Assembly (NCBI RefSeq): GCF_029210395.1
Contig: NZ_JARGDP010000001.1
Coordinates: 62,001 to 126,000 of the forward strand
Direction: 5' to 3'
Source: Petrocella sp. FN5
Lineage (GTDB): Bacteria > Bacillota > Clostridia > Lachnospirales > Vallitaleaceae
DNA: 64,000 nucleotides
Positions within the stretch are counted from its first letter, which is position 1; each line of letters begins with the position of its first letter. The notes beneath the pieces are model-generated. The model saw only the letters and a list, made by a program, of their open reading frames with translations, made no database searches and had not been told where the DNA came from. This document shows positions 17,112 through 25,673 of this stretch, piece by piece. The translations under genes and the position numbers were made by a program.

Positions 17112-18656
17112 ATGTATAAAACAGTGAAGTACGTCATCCTATTGATTACCCTAGTAGGGATTGTTGCCATTAGTATTGGAATTACGATCATTAATAATAA
17201 GGCATGGGATGCCTTAGTTGAAGAATATATTGCAGAGAAAACCAGACAAGTTGAGTACTTCATATTAGAGCAAGAACAAAGTCTACTAGATATTATAGAG
17301 ACTAATGCCATATGGACAGATTTACTACTAGCGCTTCATGAGCAAGATGAAGCATGGATGGAAGAAAATGCTACAAAATATATAACGGATAGCGAAACAA
17401 TGAATATTAATTTGATTTTCATCAGTAATGAAGATCAGAGTTATATACGAAGTTATGGTATAGACTTGATGGATGCAATAACAAAATCATCCGCTTATGA
17501 AGCGACTTTAAATGATAACACTTCTAATGATTTGCTCCTATGGCATGAGGGTTATATTGTGCTTATTAAATTAACACCTGTCCTAGATAATAATGGGGAG
17601 AATCCTGAAGGTGTCTATGGTGCTGGGAGGGTGATGGATGAAGCCCAAATCACAAAGATGAAATCCGCAATCGGAGAAAATACAATCTCTCAGATTAGTA
17701 TAACAAAAACCTTGAATTACCATAATTTAGTAAGTGAAAACTATAGTTTGATATCTTGGAGCAAGCCATTTAGATATGGTAACCAGAGTCTATATTTTAA
17801 TATTGATGCGAATGTTCCTATTTATCAACTCTTGTTTATTAATCAAAGAAATCATATTTTTGCTATTATCATTTTATTAGTTGTCCTCGTTACGATTATA
17901 GAGCTTAATATTTTAAAAAAGATAGCAAAAAATCTGGAAGTAACAATTGAAAGTGTTCATAAGATTTCCCAAGGAGATTATAACAGTAAGCTTACGATTC
18001 ATGAAAGTAAGTACTTACCTGAAATATCACTGTTATCAGAATCCATAAATAAAATGTCGTCTGAAATTGAGAACAATATAGAGAAGATAGACAGTAAATA
18101 CATTCAGATGATTGAGATTATCGCCAATGCCATGGAGATTAATGACTCATATACACATCAGCATAACAATCTGGTAGCGGATTATGCACTTTCTTTGGCC
18201 AAGGCAATCGGTTACGAAGATACTGAGGCGGTAGAAGTGGCGGGTAAGCTTCATGATATAGGTAAAATAGCCATACCTTATCATATACTTAATAAACCCG
18301 GCCGTTTAACCAACGAAGAATATGAAATCATTAAAAAGCATCCTGAAGAAGGTTATAAGATTATAAAAGACACAGATTTTGATCAGAGAATTAAAGATGG
18401 TATACGGTATCATCACGAATGGTATGACGGAACCGGATATCCTTTGCAACTGAAAGGCGATGACATACCCATGATTGCTCAAATTATAGCTATTGCAGAT
18501 GTTTTCGACGCATTAACGTCAGATAGACCGTATCGAGATGGCATGAGCAAAGAAGAGGCGATAGATATACTAATAAAAGGCCGTGGTAGCCAGTTCAATC
18601 CTGAGCTTGTGAATGTTTTTATTACAATTAAACCTTGGTTAAAGGGTCAAAACTAG
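17112..18656 (+). CDS. Membrane HD-GYP protein, probable c-di-GMP phosphodiesterase
   Basis: 514 residues. A membrane helix (8-28), an extracellular sensor of about 210 residues that looks like CHASE4 (NAIWTDLLLALHEQDEAW region), a second helix (about 250-272), a HAMP-like linker, and an HD-GYP domain. Catalytic features are intact: HD at 381-382 in KLHDIGKI, the HPEEGY histidine, HHE near 434-436, and DGTGYP for the GYP loop. It probably degrades c-di-GMP in response to an outside signal. TGAGGTAG precedes the ATG. It appears monocistronic; repeat copy E begins inside its last codons. Confidence 0.85.
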   Translation: MYKTVKYVILLITLVGIVAISIGITIINNKAWDALVEEYIAEKTRQVEYFILEQEQSLLDIIETNAIWTDLLLALHEQDEAWMEENATKYITDSETMNINLIFISNEDQSYIRSYGIDLMDAITKSSAYEATLNDNTSNDLLLWHEGYIVLIKLTPVLDNNGENPEGVYGAGRVMDEAQITKMKSAIGENTISQISITKTLNYHNLVSENYSLISWSKPFRYGNQSLYFNIDANVPIYQLLFINQRNHIFAIIILLVVLVTIIELNILKKIAKNLEVTIESVHKISQGDYNSKLTIHESKYLPEISLLSESINKMSSEIENNIEKIDSKYIQMIEIIANAMEINDSYTHQHNNLVADYALSLAKAIGYEDTEAVEVAGKLHDIGKIAIPYHILNKPGRLTNEEYEIIKKHPEEGYKIIKDTDFDQRIKDGIRYHHEWYDGTGYPLQLKGDDIPMIAQIIAIADVFDALTSDRPYRDGMSKEEAIDILIKGRGSQFNPELVNVFITIKPWLKGQN

Positions 18657-18695
18657 GTTCCACTAGTTCAAATACAATATGAAGATGACCTTAAA
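18637..18695 (+). repeat. Palindromic intergenic repeat, degenerate copy E
   Basis: Left arm GGTTAAAGGGTCAAAACTA matches the family arm and doubles as the last codons and stop of the HD-GYP gene. TTCAAATACAATAT resembles the family core. The right arm (GATGACCTTAA) is worn. It may have supplied the present stop codon. Confidence 0.45.
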
Positions 18696-18696
18696 A

Positions 18697-18731
18697 AGAG
18701 ATAATCATGGCTATGGTTACTCTTTTTTTTT
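18697..18731 (+). terminator. Intrinsic terminator after HD-GYP gene
   Basis: AGAG-ATAATC pairs with GGTTA-CTCT with one bulge, followed by nine Ts. Confidence 0.8.
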
Positions 18732-18787
18732 ATGACGTTTTGAATCTTTAGTTTGAATTAATCCAGTTAATTTAGTGAATATCCAGT

Positions 18788-18816
18788 TTGACACGTCTCA
18801 TCATTTGCTAAACTAT
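18788..18816 (+). promoter_or_regulatory. Probable promoter of the sugar ABC operon
   Basis: TTGACA (18788-18793) with a weak -10 17 bases later (AACTAT, within TAAACTATAAG). A good -35 with a poor -10 fits a promoter that needs an activator, such as the AraC-type regulator encoded downstream. Confidence 0.5.
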
Positions 18817-18840
18817 AAGCAAGCTTAGATAAAGAGGTAG

Positions 18841-20349
18841 ATGATGATGGACTCATATTTGGTTGAACTTAGGGATATTGAAAAAGAATTTCCAGGTGTA
18901 AAAGCATTGGACCATGTTGCATTGACTTTGAAACATGGTGAAGTACTTGGTTTATTAGGTGAAAATGGAGCAGGTAAGTCAACATTAATGAAAATATTAT
19001 CCGGTGTGTATCAAAAAGATGCCGGGTCCATATGGGTGAATAATGAAGAGGTAGCCTTTGAGACACCAAAAGAGGCAGAAGCTAAAGGTATTGCAATCAT
19101 TCATCAAGAGCTCAATTTGTGTAAACATCTTACAGTGGCAGAAAACATCTTTTTGACAAGAGAAACAACAAAGTTTGGTTTTTTAGATGAAAAAGAGATC
19201 AATCAAAAAACACAGGTAATATTGGACTCTTTGAATCTGGATATAAAACCAACAGATTTGGTGAGTAGCTTACAAGTTTCTAAACAGCAGATGGTGGAAA
19301 TATGTAAAGCCTTATCCATCGATGCGGAGATTATTATAATGGATGAGCCAACCAGCGCATTAACCGAGAAAGAAATCGAAGAGCTTTTTGGTATTATACA
19401 TCAATTAAAAAAGAGAAATAAAGGCATTATTTACATTTCCCATCGCTTGGAAGAATTAGCACATATAGTAGATCGTGTCACGATACTCAGGGATGGACAG
19501 TATATAACGACCATGGATTACGATGTCACACAATTACAACAAGTCATCAAACATATGGTGGGTCGTGCCATTAAAGATAAATTTCCAAGGGTAGAAAGTA
19601 TTATTGGAGATGTTATTTTTGAAGTTGACCATATAACGACACCAACCGGCGTTAAAGATGTAAGTTTCAGGGTTCGACAAGGTGAGATCGTTGCCATTGC
19701 CGGCCTCATGGGAGCCGGAAGAACAGAACTGGTTAGAGCTGTTTTTGGAGCGGACCCTATAACATCCGGTGAAGTTCGGATTGAGGATCAACTTGTAAAA
19801 ATCAGATCCCCCAGAGATGCAATTAAGAATGGTTTGTATTGTGTGCCGGAAGATAGAAAAAAAGATGGTCTTAGCATTAAGATGACCGTTAATGAGAATA
19901 TGGCTTTGCCTAATTTGGATTTTACAACTGGGCGTTTGATGACCAGCGAGAAAAAAGAAGCAGCCTTGACAAAAAACATGGTTGAAAAACTGAATATTAG
20001 GACACCTTCCATTCATCAAAAGGTCAAAAACCTGAGTGGTGGTAATCAACAAAAAATCGTTGTAGGTAAATGGTTGGTAAGAGATGCAAAAGTCATTATA
20101 TTTGATGAACCGACCAGAGGCATTGATGTGGCCGCCAAAATAGAGATTTATCATTTAATGAATAGGCTAAAAGAAGATGGTATTGCTGTTATTTATGTTT
20201 CATCTGAACTACCTGAAGTCCTTGGATTATCAGATCGAGTGCTGGTAATGTGCAACGGAAGGCTTAAAGCAGACTTAAAAACCTTGGATACGAATCAAGA
20301 AGAAATACTTCATTTTGCAACACAATATGACGCCTTGGAGGAACGGTAG
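18841..20349 (+). CDS. Sugar ABC transporter ATP-binding protein (RbsA/MglA class)
   Basis: 502 residues with two ABC domains, as in RbsA, MglA and XylG. The N-domain has GENGAGKS, a divergent signature (LQVSKQQMVE) and IIMDEPTSAL; the C-domain has a degenerate Walker A (AGLMGAGRTE), LSGGNQQK and IIFDEPTRGID. This pattern is normal for the class. Three consecutive ATGs (18841, 18844, 18847) follow AGAGG; the later ones have the better spacing. It energises uptake through the permease gene downstream. The sugar is not identifiable; ribose, galactose and related sugars are candidates. Confidence 0.88.
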   Translation: MMMDSYLVELRDIEKEFPGVKALDHVALTLKHGEVLGLLGENGAGKSTLMKILSGVYQKDAGSIWVNNEEVAFETPKEAEAKGIAIIHQELNLCKHLTVAENIFLTRETTKFGFLDEKEINQKTQVILDSLNLDIKPTDLVSSLQVSKQQMVEICKALSIDAEIIIMDEPTSALTEKEIEELFGIIHQLKKRNKGIIYISHRLEELAHIVDRVTILRDGQYITTMDYDVTQLQQVIKHMVGRAIKDKFPRVESIIGDVIFEVDHITTPTGVKDVSFRVRQGEIVAIAGLMGAGRTELVRAVFGADPITSGEVRIEDQLVKIRSPRDAIKNGLYCVPEDRKKDGLSIKMTVNENMALPNLDFTTGRLMTSEKKEAALTKNMVEKLNIRTPSIHQKVKNLSGGNQQKIVVGKWLVRDAKVIIFDEPTRGIDVAAKIEIYHLMNRLKEDGIAVIYVSSELPEVLGLSDRVLVMCNGRLKADLKTLDTNQEEILHFATQYDALEER

Positions 20350-20350
20350 G

Positions 20351-21316
20351 ATGAGTGAATTAGTGGGTAAAATACAATCAAAAAGTCTATTTGACAGCAA
20401 GACCAAGCAGTTTTTTTCAACCATTAGTGGCCTGTTTATACTAATTATTATCTTTAGCTTAAACAATGAGAATTTTCTAACAACAGCGAACCTCTTAAAC
20501 GTTGCAGTACAGACAACGCCTATACTTCTAATTGCGATGGGGCAGACTTACGTGCTAATAACAGGTGGAATTGATTTGTCTATAGGCTCGAATATTGCGC
20601 TTGCAGGGGTTACCGCAGCGATCTTTATGAAAGCAGGTATACCTATCCCAATCGCTATGCTATTAGGTTTAGGCGTTACCGCAGGGGTTGGTGTTCTTAA
20701 CGGAGTTATGATTGCATATGGCAAACTACCGCCATTTATTGTTACTCTAGGAACCATGACAACAGTACGTGGTATTACCCTTACGATGACGCAAGGTATC
20801 CCTATTAGTGGTTTACCTGAGGCCTTTAATAATATAGGAATAGCAAAAACTTTGGGTATACCGAATCCAATTTTTATAATGGTAATTTTTGCAGTGATTT
20901 TTGGCTTTATATTAAGTAAAACACGCACCGGTCGATATACATATGCACTTGGTAGCAATTTTGAAGCGGCCAGATTATCAGGTGTGAATGCTCACATGAC
21001 ACTGATTAAAGTCTATATGTTTAGTGGTATTTTAGCCGGTGTTGCAGGATTGGTCATGGCGGCAAGAATCATATCGGCACCGCCTACAGCCGGTATGGGC
21101 TATGAGCTGGATGCAGTGGCTTCATCGGTCATCGGTGGCGCCAGTACCATGGGTGGCGAGGGTGCCATTTTCGGAACAGTGGTGGGTGCATTTATCATTG
21201 GCGTACTCAGAAATGGTTTAAACCTGATGGGCGTTTCACCATTTATCCAACAGATTGTCATTGGTGTTGTCATTATTGCAGCTGTATTTTTTGACAAATT
21301 AAGACACAGCAAGTAA
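20351..21316 (+). CDS. Sugar ABC transporter permease (RbsC class)
   Basis: 321 residues from the ATG at 20351, 7 bases after GGAGGAA. It is a BPD_transp_2 permease with about eight to ten hydrophobic helices, the ITGGIDLSIGSN motif near residue 77, and the SSVIGGASTMGGEGAIFGTVVGA region near 260 that are typical of RbsC. It works as a homodimer with the two-domain ATPase. The ATG lies one base after the ATPase stop, so the two are coupled. Confidence 0.9.
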   Translation: MSELVGKIQSKSLFDSKTKQFFSTISGLFILIIIFSLNNENFLTTANLLNVAVQTTPILLIAMGQTYVLITGGIDLSIGSNIALAGVTAAIFMKAGIPIPIAMLLGLGVTAGVGVLNGVMIAYGKLPPFIVTLGTMTTVRGITLTMTQGIPISGLPEAFNNIGIAKTLGIPNPIFIMVIFAVIFGFILSKTRTGRYTYALGSNFEAARLSGVNAHMTLIKVYMFSGILAGVAGLVMAARIISAPPTAGMGYELDAVASSVIGGASTMGGEGAIFGTVVGAFIIGVLRNGLNLMGVSPFIQQIVIGVVIIAAVFFDKLRHSK

Positions 21317-21467
21317 TATTCCAACCCTGTAATCGATGTATTAGATATGGAGTTGCAGAAACTTAATTATAAAGCATGAACAATAAAGTTGAATCTACTG
21401 GGATTACCCATTAGAATAAATGAATGGTCATAAAGACGATTCACCAAAAATAACAGGAGGGTTTTAT

Positions 21468-22430
21468 ATGAAAAAGTTATTAGCAATGTTACTGTTTGGG
21501 GTATTGGTTATATCAGTTGCCGGATGTGCCAAAGAGGCACCGGAAAAGGAAGGATCTGCCGGAGGCGAAGGCGAAAACTATACCATGACACTGATTACAA
21601 TGGATTCAATGGATGAGCATTGGCTTAAAGTGAAGAACGGTGCTGAGGCTGCAGCGGCTGAACTGGGAAACATTAAAGTCGTTTTTGATGCGCCACAAAC
21701 TAAAGTGGATGCTACCGTACAAGCACAATTGGTTGAAAATGCTATTGTAAACAAATCAGATGCCATATTGTTAGCGGCTCTGGATAAAGAGGCATTAAAG
21801 CCGGTTGTTGAAAAAGCAAAAGAAGCAGGCATACCGGTTATACTTGTTGACTCAGGTGTCAGCACAGAAAACTATGATGCATTTTTATCAACGGACAATG
21901 CAGCGGCAGCAGAACTTGCAGCAGATAATCTAGCAGAACTTATTGGAAAAACAGGGAAAATAGCGATAATAAATGCGCAAGCTGGTGCTGGAACAACCAT
22001 GACAAGAGAAAATGCGTTTAGAGATCGTATTGAAAGCCAGTACCCGGATATTGAAATCGTAGGTGTACAATACTCTGATGGTGACAAACAAAAGGCACTT
22101 AACTATGCCACGGACTATATGACCCAATACCCTGACTTGGTTGGTATTTATGCCTGTAATGAAGGCTCAACCGTCGGCGTTGGAAATGCAGTGGACCAAG
22201 CAGGCAAATCCGATAGTATACATGTGGTTGGGTTTGACTTCTCAGCTGATGTAAAAGGGTTGATTGAAAAAGGTGCCATAAAAGCCAGTATGGTTCAAAA
22301 TCCTTATGTAATGGGATACGAAGGTATAAAAGCAGCCAGCACAGTGGTTTCAGGTGGACAAGTGTCTGTCAAGGATATTGATACAGGTGTAACAGTAGCA
22401 ACGAAAGATAATCTAGCAGATATAAAATAG
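21468..22430 (+). CDS. Sugar-binding lipoprotein (RbsB class)
   Basis: 320 residues from the ATG at 21468, which has AGGAGG 7 bases before it. The lipoprotein signal ends at Cys20 (SVAGC). A periplasmic-binding-protein type 1 domain follows, with two Rossmann-like lobes (VENAIVNKSDAILLAALD, and STDNAAAAELAADNLAEL). It should bind a monosaccharide outside the cell. The 151-base gap before it could hold a worn copy of the intergenic repeat (GTAATC and AGAAACTTAA blocks at 21330-21376) but this is weak. Confidence 0.88.
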   Translation: MKKLLAMLLFGVLVISVAGCAKEAPEKEGSAGGEGENYTMTLITMDSMDEHWLKVKNGAEAAAAELGNIKVVFDAPQTKVDATVQAQLVENAIVNKSDAILLAALDKEALKPVVEKAKEAGIPVILVDSGVSTENYDAFLSTDNAAAAELAADNLAELIGKTGKIAIINAQAGAGTTMTRENAFRDRIESQYPDIEIVGVQYSDGDKQKALNYATDYMTQYPDLVGIYACNEGSTVGVGNAVDQAGKSDSIHVVGFDFSADVKGLIEKGAIKASMVQNPYVMGYEGIKAASTVVSGGQVSVKDIDTGVTVATKDNLADIK

Positions 22431-22473
22431 TAAAAAATAGTTGAAACATCAAAAAGATATTTCACAAAATCAC

Positions 22474-22524
22474 AAACACAAATGAGCAAAGTCAATGAAT
22501 GGCTTTGCCAATTTGTGTTTATTG
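22474..22524 (+). terminator. Intrinsic terminator after sugar-binding gene
   Basis: AAACACAAAT pairs with ATTTGTGTTT, and inside it GCAAAG pairs with CTTTGC, giving a long two-part stem. The T-tract is short. Confidence 0.7.
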
Positions 22525-22579
22525 ATTATAATGGTAAGGGTAGTATTATTTAAGATTATTGGGGTGTCGAGGTGAAGCA

Positions 22580-24055
22580 ATGCTAAAGAAGAATATAAGC
22601 TCAATCATTATTGTCACATTGATTTTAATCATCATGGGCATGATGTATCAAATACAGATGGCATCTGTTAAAAACAGTGGTAAAGAAATTGCCATTATTG
22701 ACGAAGGGGAAAAATCTAATGCAAAACCGGTGGTGTTAAAAATAGTTGTCATCGGTGATGCATATCCGGATAGCGAAAAAGTGATAAAGGAAGTCAATCA
22801 ATTGCTTGAAGAAGCCATTGATGTTCATTTAGCGATTCGCTATATCAATCCAAAAGAAATGGCCTTAACATATCCTAGGTTATTTGCCGGAGGCGCAGAC
22901 TTTGATATGATTCAAGTTTTACCAATGGGATATACAGATTATGTTTCCAAAAAAGCATATATGAATCTTACAGAAGACATGATTATCAAAACCATGCCTA
23001 AGACCTTTGAAGAACTGGGTGATGGTTTATTAAAAGAACTAGAAGTTAAAGACCGTCTATACATGATACCTTCAACAGGATTTTTAAATAATCATAAGGT
23101 TTTGCTTCTTAGGGGAGATTTGATGGGGGCGGTAGGTTTGACGCAAATAACGACGGTGGAAGATCTCCAGGTTTATTTCGAAGGTATTTTGAAACAAGAA
23201 TTACCTCTAGTACCTCTTGATTTTGGTGGAGATGCTTTATTAGCTCTAGAGATGTTTTACCTGCAAGAAGAAGAAAAAGTATTGTATGATGCTTATCTTA
23301 TGTATTTAAATCAGAAGGATACCGGTGTGAATTGGTTGGTGAATGAAAGAGGGTTAGATGATTATAGAAAGCAGATGGTTCAATGGAAAAAACAAGGATT
23401 TATAAGGGGTGACAGTTATTTGCGTAGTCAGTCAGAAGAAGCATTGTTTGTTAAAGGAGAAGTCGCTGCCATTATTACATCAGTGTATAGGGCAGAGAAC
23501 CTTGTCCGTCATCTGTATTTGAAAAAACCGGAATACGCACCACAAATTGTAACCTTAAATCAGAAGGCAAATCATTTTACACAGGCATCGCAAATGGGAA
23601 TAGCCATAAAAAACGGTTCTGTAAATGCAGCCAAATCATTGGAGTTCATAGAATTATTACGTTATGATGAAAGGCTCTTTAGGCTACTTAATTATGGTGT
23701 TTTAGATGAACATTATGCCATTAATGGGAATGGGGAATATATACCCCTTACCAACAGTATATATTATCCAATATACAATATTCCTGTGTGGTTTATGACC
23801 AACGAATTTGCTTTAGGCTATCGGTTTAGAATAAATGGTATTGCGCCTTTTGCAACAAAGAACCCATATGAAATTAAGATGGTACAAGACTATAATCCTA
23901 GGGCTCATGAGCTTTATAAAAAAAAGACACAAACACTTCTATATCCGGCCCTTATAGGTGATGTGCAACATAACAATCAAATAGAAACCTATCAAGAAGA
24001 GTTGTTGGAAGAGGGCTTTGGAAACTATAAAAAACAGCTGGTAACCGAAGACTAA
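22580..24055 (+). CDS. Membrane-anchored extracellular solute-binding-like protein
   Basis: 491 residues from ATG 22580 (GAGGTG 5 bases before it). An N-terminal hydrophobic helix (about residues 8-25) has no lipobox cysteine, so it should stay as an uncleaved anchor. The rest resembles family 1 extracellular solute-binding proteins of carbohydrate ABC systems (RLFAGGADFDMIQVLP; SEEALFVKGEVAAIITS; MGIAIKNGSVNAAKSLEFIE). No permease gene accompanies it. It lies 18 bases before a YesN-type regulator and upstream of a YesM-type kinase, so I infer a sensory co-receptor that presents a sugar to the kinase rather than a transport protein. Confidence 0.65.
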   Translation: MLKKNISSIIIVTLILIIMGMMYQIQMASVKNSGKEIAIIDEGEKSNAKPVVLKIVVIGDAYPDSEKVIKEVNQLLEEAIDVHLAIRYINPKEMALTYPRLFAGGADFDMIQVLPMGYTDYVSKKAYMNLTEDMIIKTMPKTFEELGDGLLKELEVKDRLYMIPSTGFLNNHKVLLLRGDLMGAVGLTQITTVEDLQVYFEGILKQELPLVPLDFGGDALLALEMFYLQEEEKVLYDAYLMYLNQKDTGVNWLVNERGLDDYRKQMVQWKKQGFIRGDSYLRSQSEEALFVKGEVAAIITSVYRAENLVRHLYLKKPEYAPQIVTLNQKANHFTQASQMGIAIKNGSVNAAKSLEFIELLRYDERLFRLLNYGVLDEHYAINGNGEYIPLTNSIYYPIYNIPVWFMTNEFALGYRFRINGIAPFATKNPYEIKMVQDYNPRAHELYKKKTQTLLYPALIGDVQHNNQIETYQEELLEEGFGNYKKQLVTED

Positions 24056-24073
24056 ATCAAGGCGAGGTAGACG

Positions 24074-25663
24074 ATGTTTAAAATACTGATTGTGGATGAT
24101 GAATATAGAACAAGACAAGGGATTTGTAACCAAGTTGATTTTGTAACATTGGGAATTACTGATGTTGAAGAAGCAGATGATGGTATTCATGGGTTAGAAA
24201 AAGCAATGACTTTTATGCCGGATATTATTTTGTCGGATATAAAAATGCCGAGAATGGATGGTATAGGCTTTGCGTTTGAAGTGCGTAAGGCACTACCACA
24301 TTGTCGCCTTATTTTCATGAGTGCTTATACAGAGCTAGATTATTATAGGAATGCAATAAAACTCGGTGCGATTAACTATATTGAGAAACCATTGGATTTA
24401 GAAGAATTAAAGGCCGCCATAAGAAATGCGATAAGTGATCTAAAACAATATAGAAATATGCAATCACTAAAAGAAGAAGTAGATGTTTTAAGAGAGAACA
24501 ACCAACATGTGATGATGCGACAACTATCAGCGTTAATGATCAGCCGGAAAATTAATGAAGCAGAATTAGTGAATAAGTTTAAAGACTTGAATTTGAAGCT
24601 TGACCCTCAGAGTACCTATGTTACCCTATTGGTTAAACACATTTATAAAGAGCATTTAGATTCATATGAACAAGAAGAGGTAAAAAATAGAATTGACACA
24701 TACTTATTTGAAGTGCGTGAAACAGTAGATGTAGGTTATGTCTGGCACTACAAGCAAGACCAAGTCATTCTTAACTGTTGGAACAAACCAGGTCATAAGG
24801 TTCGAATGAGTGAAAGAAACCTAATGTCACTAGCCAAAAAACTATATCTGTTTTTAAATAATTTTTGTAAGCCCAACATAAGTATAGGCAAAGTAGTGGA
24901 GCAGATGAATGAAGTTTATGATTCTTATGCAAGGGCGGTGATTACCAATGAAAAACTTTTTTTCAAATCAGGTGAAATGATTGAAATATATAAGCATGGG
25001 GGAGAAAGCAAAGTTTTAAATTTTGATTTAAAGGATTTGATGGTCTTTGCTGGTTTATTGGAGAAGGAGAATAAGACCGGAGCGATTTTATATGCCAAAG
25101 GTCTATATGAACAGCTGATAAACCATCAAGATACGCCCATTAATTCGGTTAAAGAAATCTACTATCGACATCGATTAGAAATACTAAAATTTTCTACATC
25201 AGGTAATCATAATGAAAGTGATATGATACTTAATGATTTGAACCCGATGACAAGCCTATCAGCTCTTGATACATATTTATGCCAAAGTATTCATGAATTT
25301 TTCCACCAAAGAGATGCTCAAAATGAGAAGAATAATCTAACAAGATCCGTAGAAAGATACATCAATAGGAATTTTAAGGATTGTAATATGACAATTGAAA
25401 CGATGTCACAGGCCCTTGGTGTTACCAGTTCTTATCTCAATGTTGTTTTTAAGAAAGCTATTGGTATTACCATTAACAAATATCTGACCCAGTATAGACT
25501 TAATAAAGCAAAAGAGATGCTAAAAGAAGAGAATCATCATCATCACTCAATAGCACAAATAGCCATGGCCGTTGGTTATTATGACCCGGACTATTTTTCA
25601 AGAATCTTCAAAAAAGAAGTTGGTTGTACAGCAACAGAATATAGAAAAAAATTCATGATTTAG
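24074..25663 (+). CDS. YesN-type response regulator with AraC DNA-binding domain
   Basis: 529 residues. The receiver domain (1-120) has Asp8, Asp9 and phospho-acceptor Asp55 (LSDIKMP), the switch serine in FMSAYTE and Lys in EKPLD. A long middle region of unknown fold follows. The last 100 residues form an AraC/XylS double helix-turn-helix (TIETMSQALGVTSSYLN; SIAQIAMAVGYYDPDYFSR). It partners the kinase encoded 10 bases later and most likely activates the adjacent sugar ABC operon. Confidence 0.9.
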   Translation: MFKILIVDDEYRTRQGICNQVDFVTLGITDVEEADDGIHGLEKAMTFMPDIILSDIKMPRMDGIGFAFEVRKALPHCRLIFMSAYTELDYYRNAIKLGAINYIEKPLDLEELKAAIRNAISDLKQYRNMQSLKEEVDVLRENNQHVMMRQLSALMISRKINEAELVNKFKDLNLKLDPQSTYVTLLVKHIYKEHLDSYEQEEVKNRIDTYLFEVRETVDVGYVWHYKQDQVILNCWNKPGHKVRMSERNLMSLAKKLYLFLNNFCKPNISIGKVVEQMNEVYDSYARAVITNEKLFFKSGEMIEIYKHGGESKVLNFDLKDLMVFAGLLEKENKTGAILYAKGLYEQLINHQDTPINSVKEIYYRHRLEILKFSTSGNHNESDMILNDLNPMTSLSALDTYLCQSIHEFFHQRDAQNEKNNLTRSVERYINRNFKDCNMTIETMSQALGVTSSYLNVVFKKAIGITINKYLTQYRLNKAKEMLKEENHHHHSIAQIAMAVGYYDPDYFSRIFKKEVGCTATEYRKKFMI

Positions 25664-25673
25664 GGGACCGATT

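Noticed and set aside
19534-20154. 206-codon open frame on the minus strand inside the sugar ABC ATPase gene
   Set aside because: It lies fully opposite a gene with intact ABC motifs, has no ribosome site and its product looks like no protein family.
21330-21380. An eighth copy of the palindromic repeat before the sugar-binding gene
   Set aside because: Only short blocks (GTAATC, AGAAACTTAA) match and neither arm pairs, so it stays unproven.
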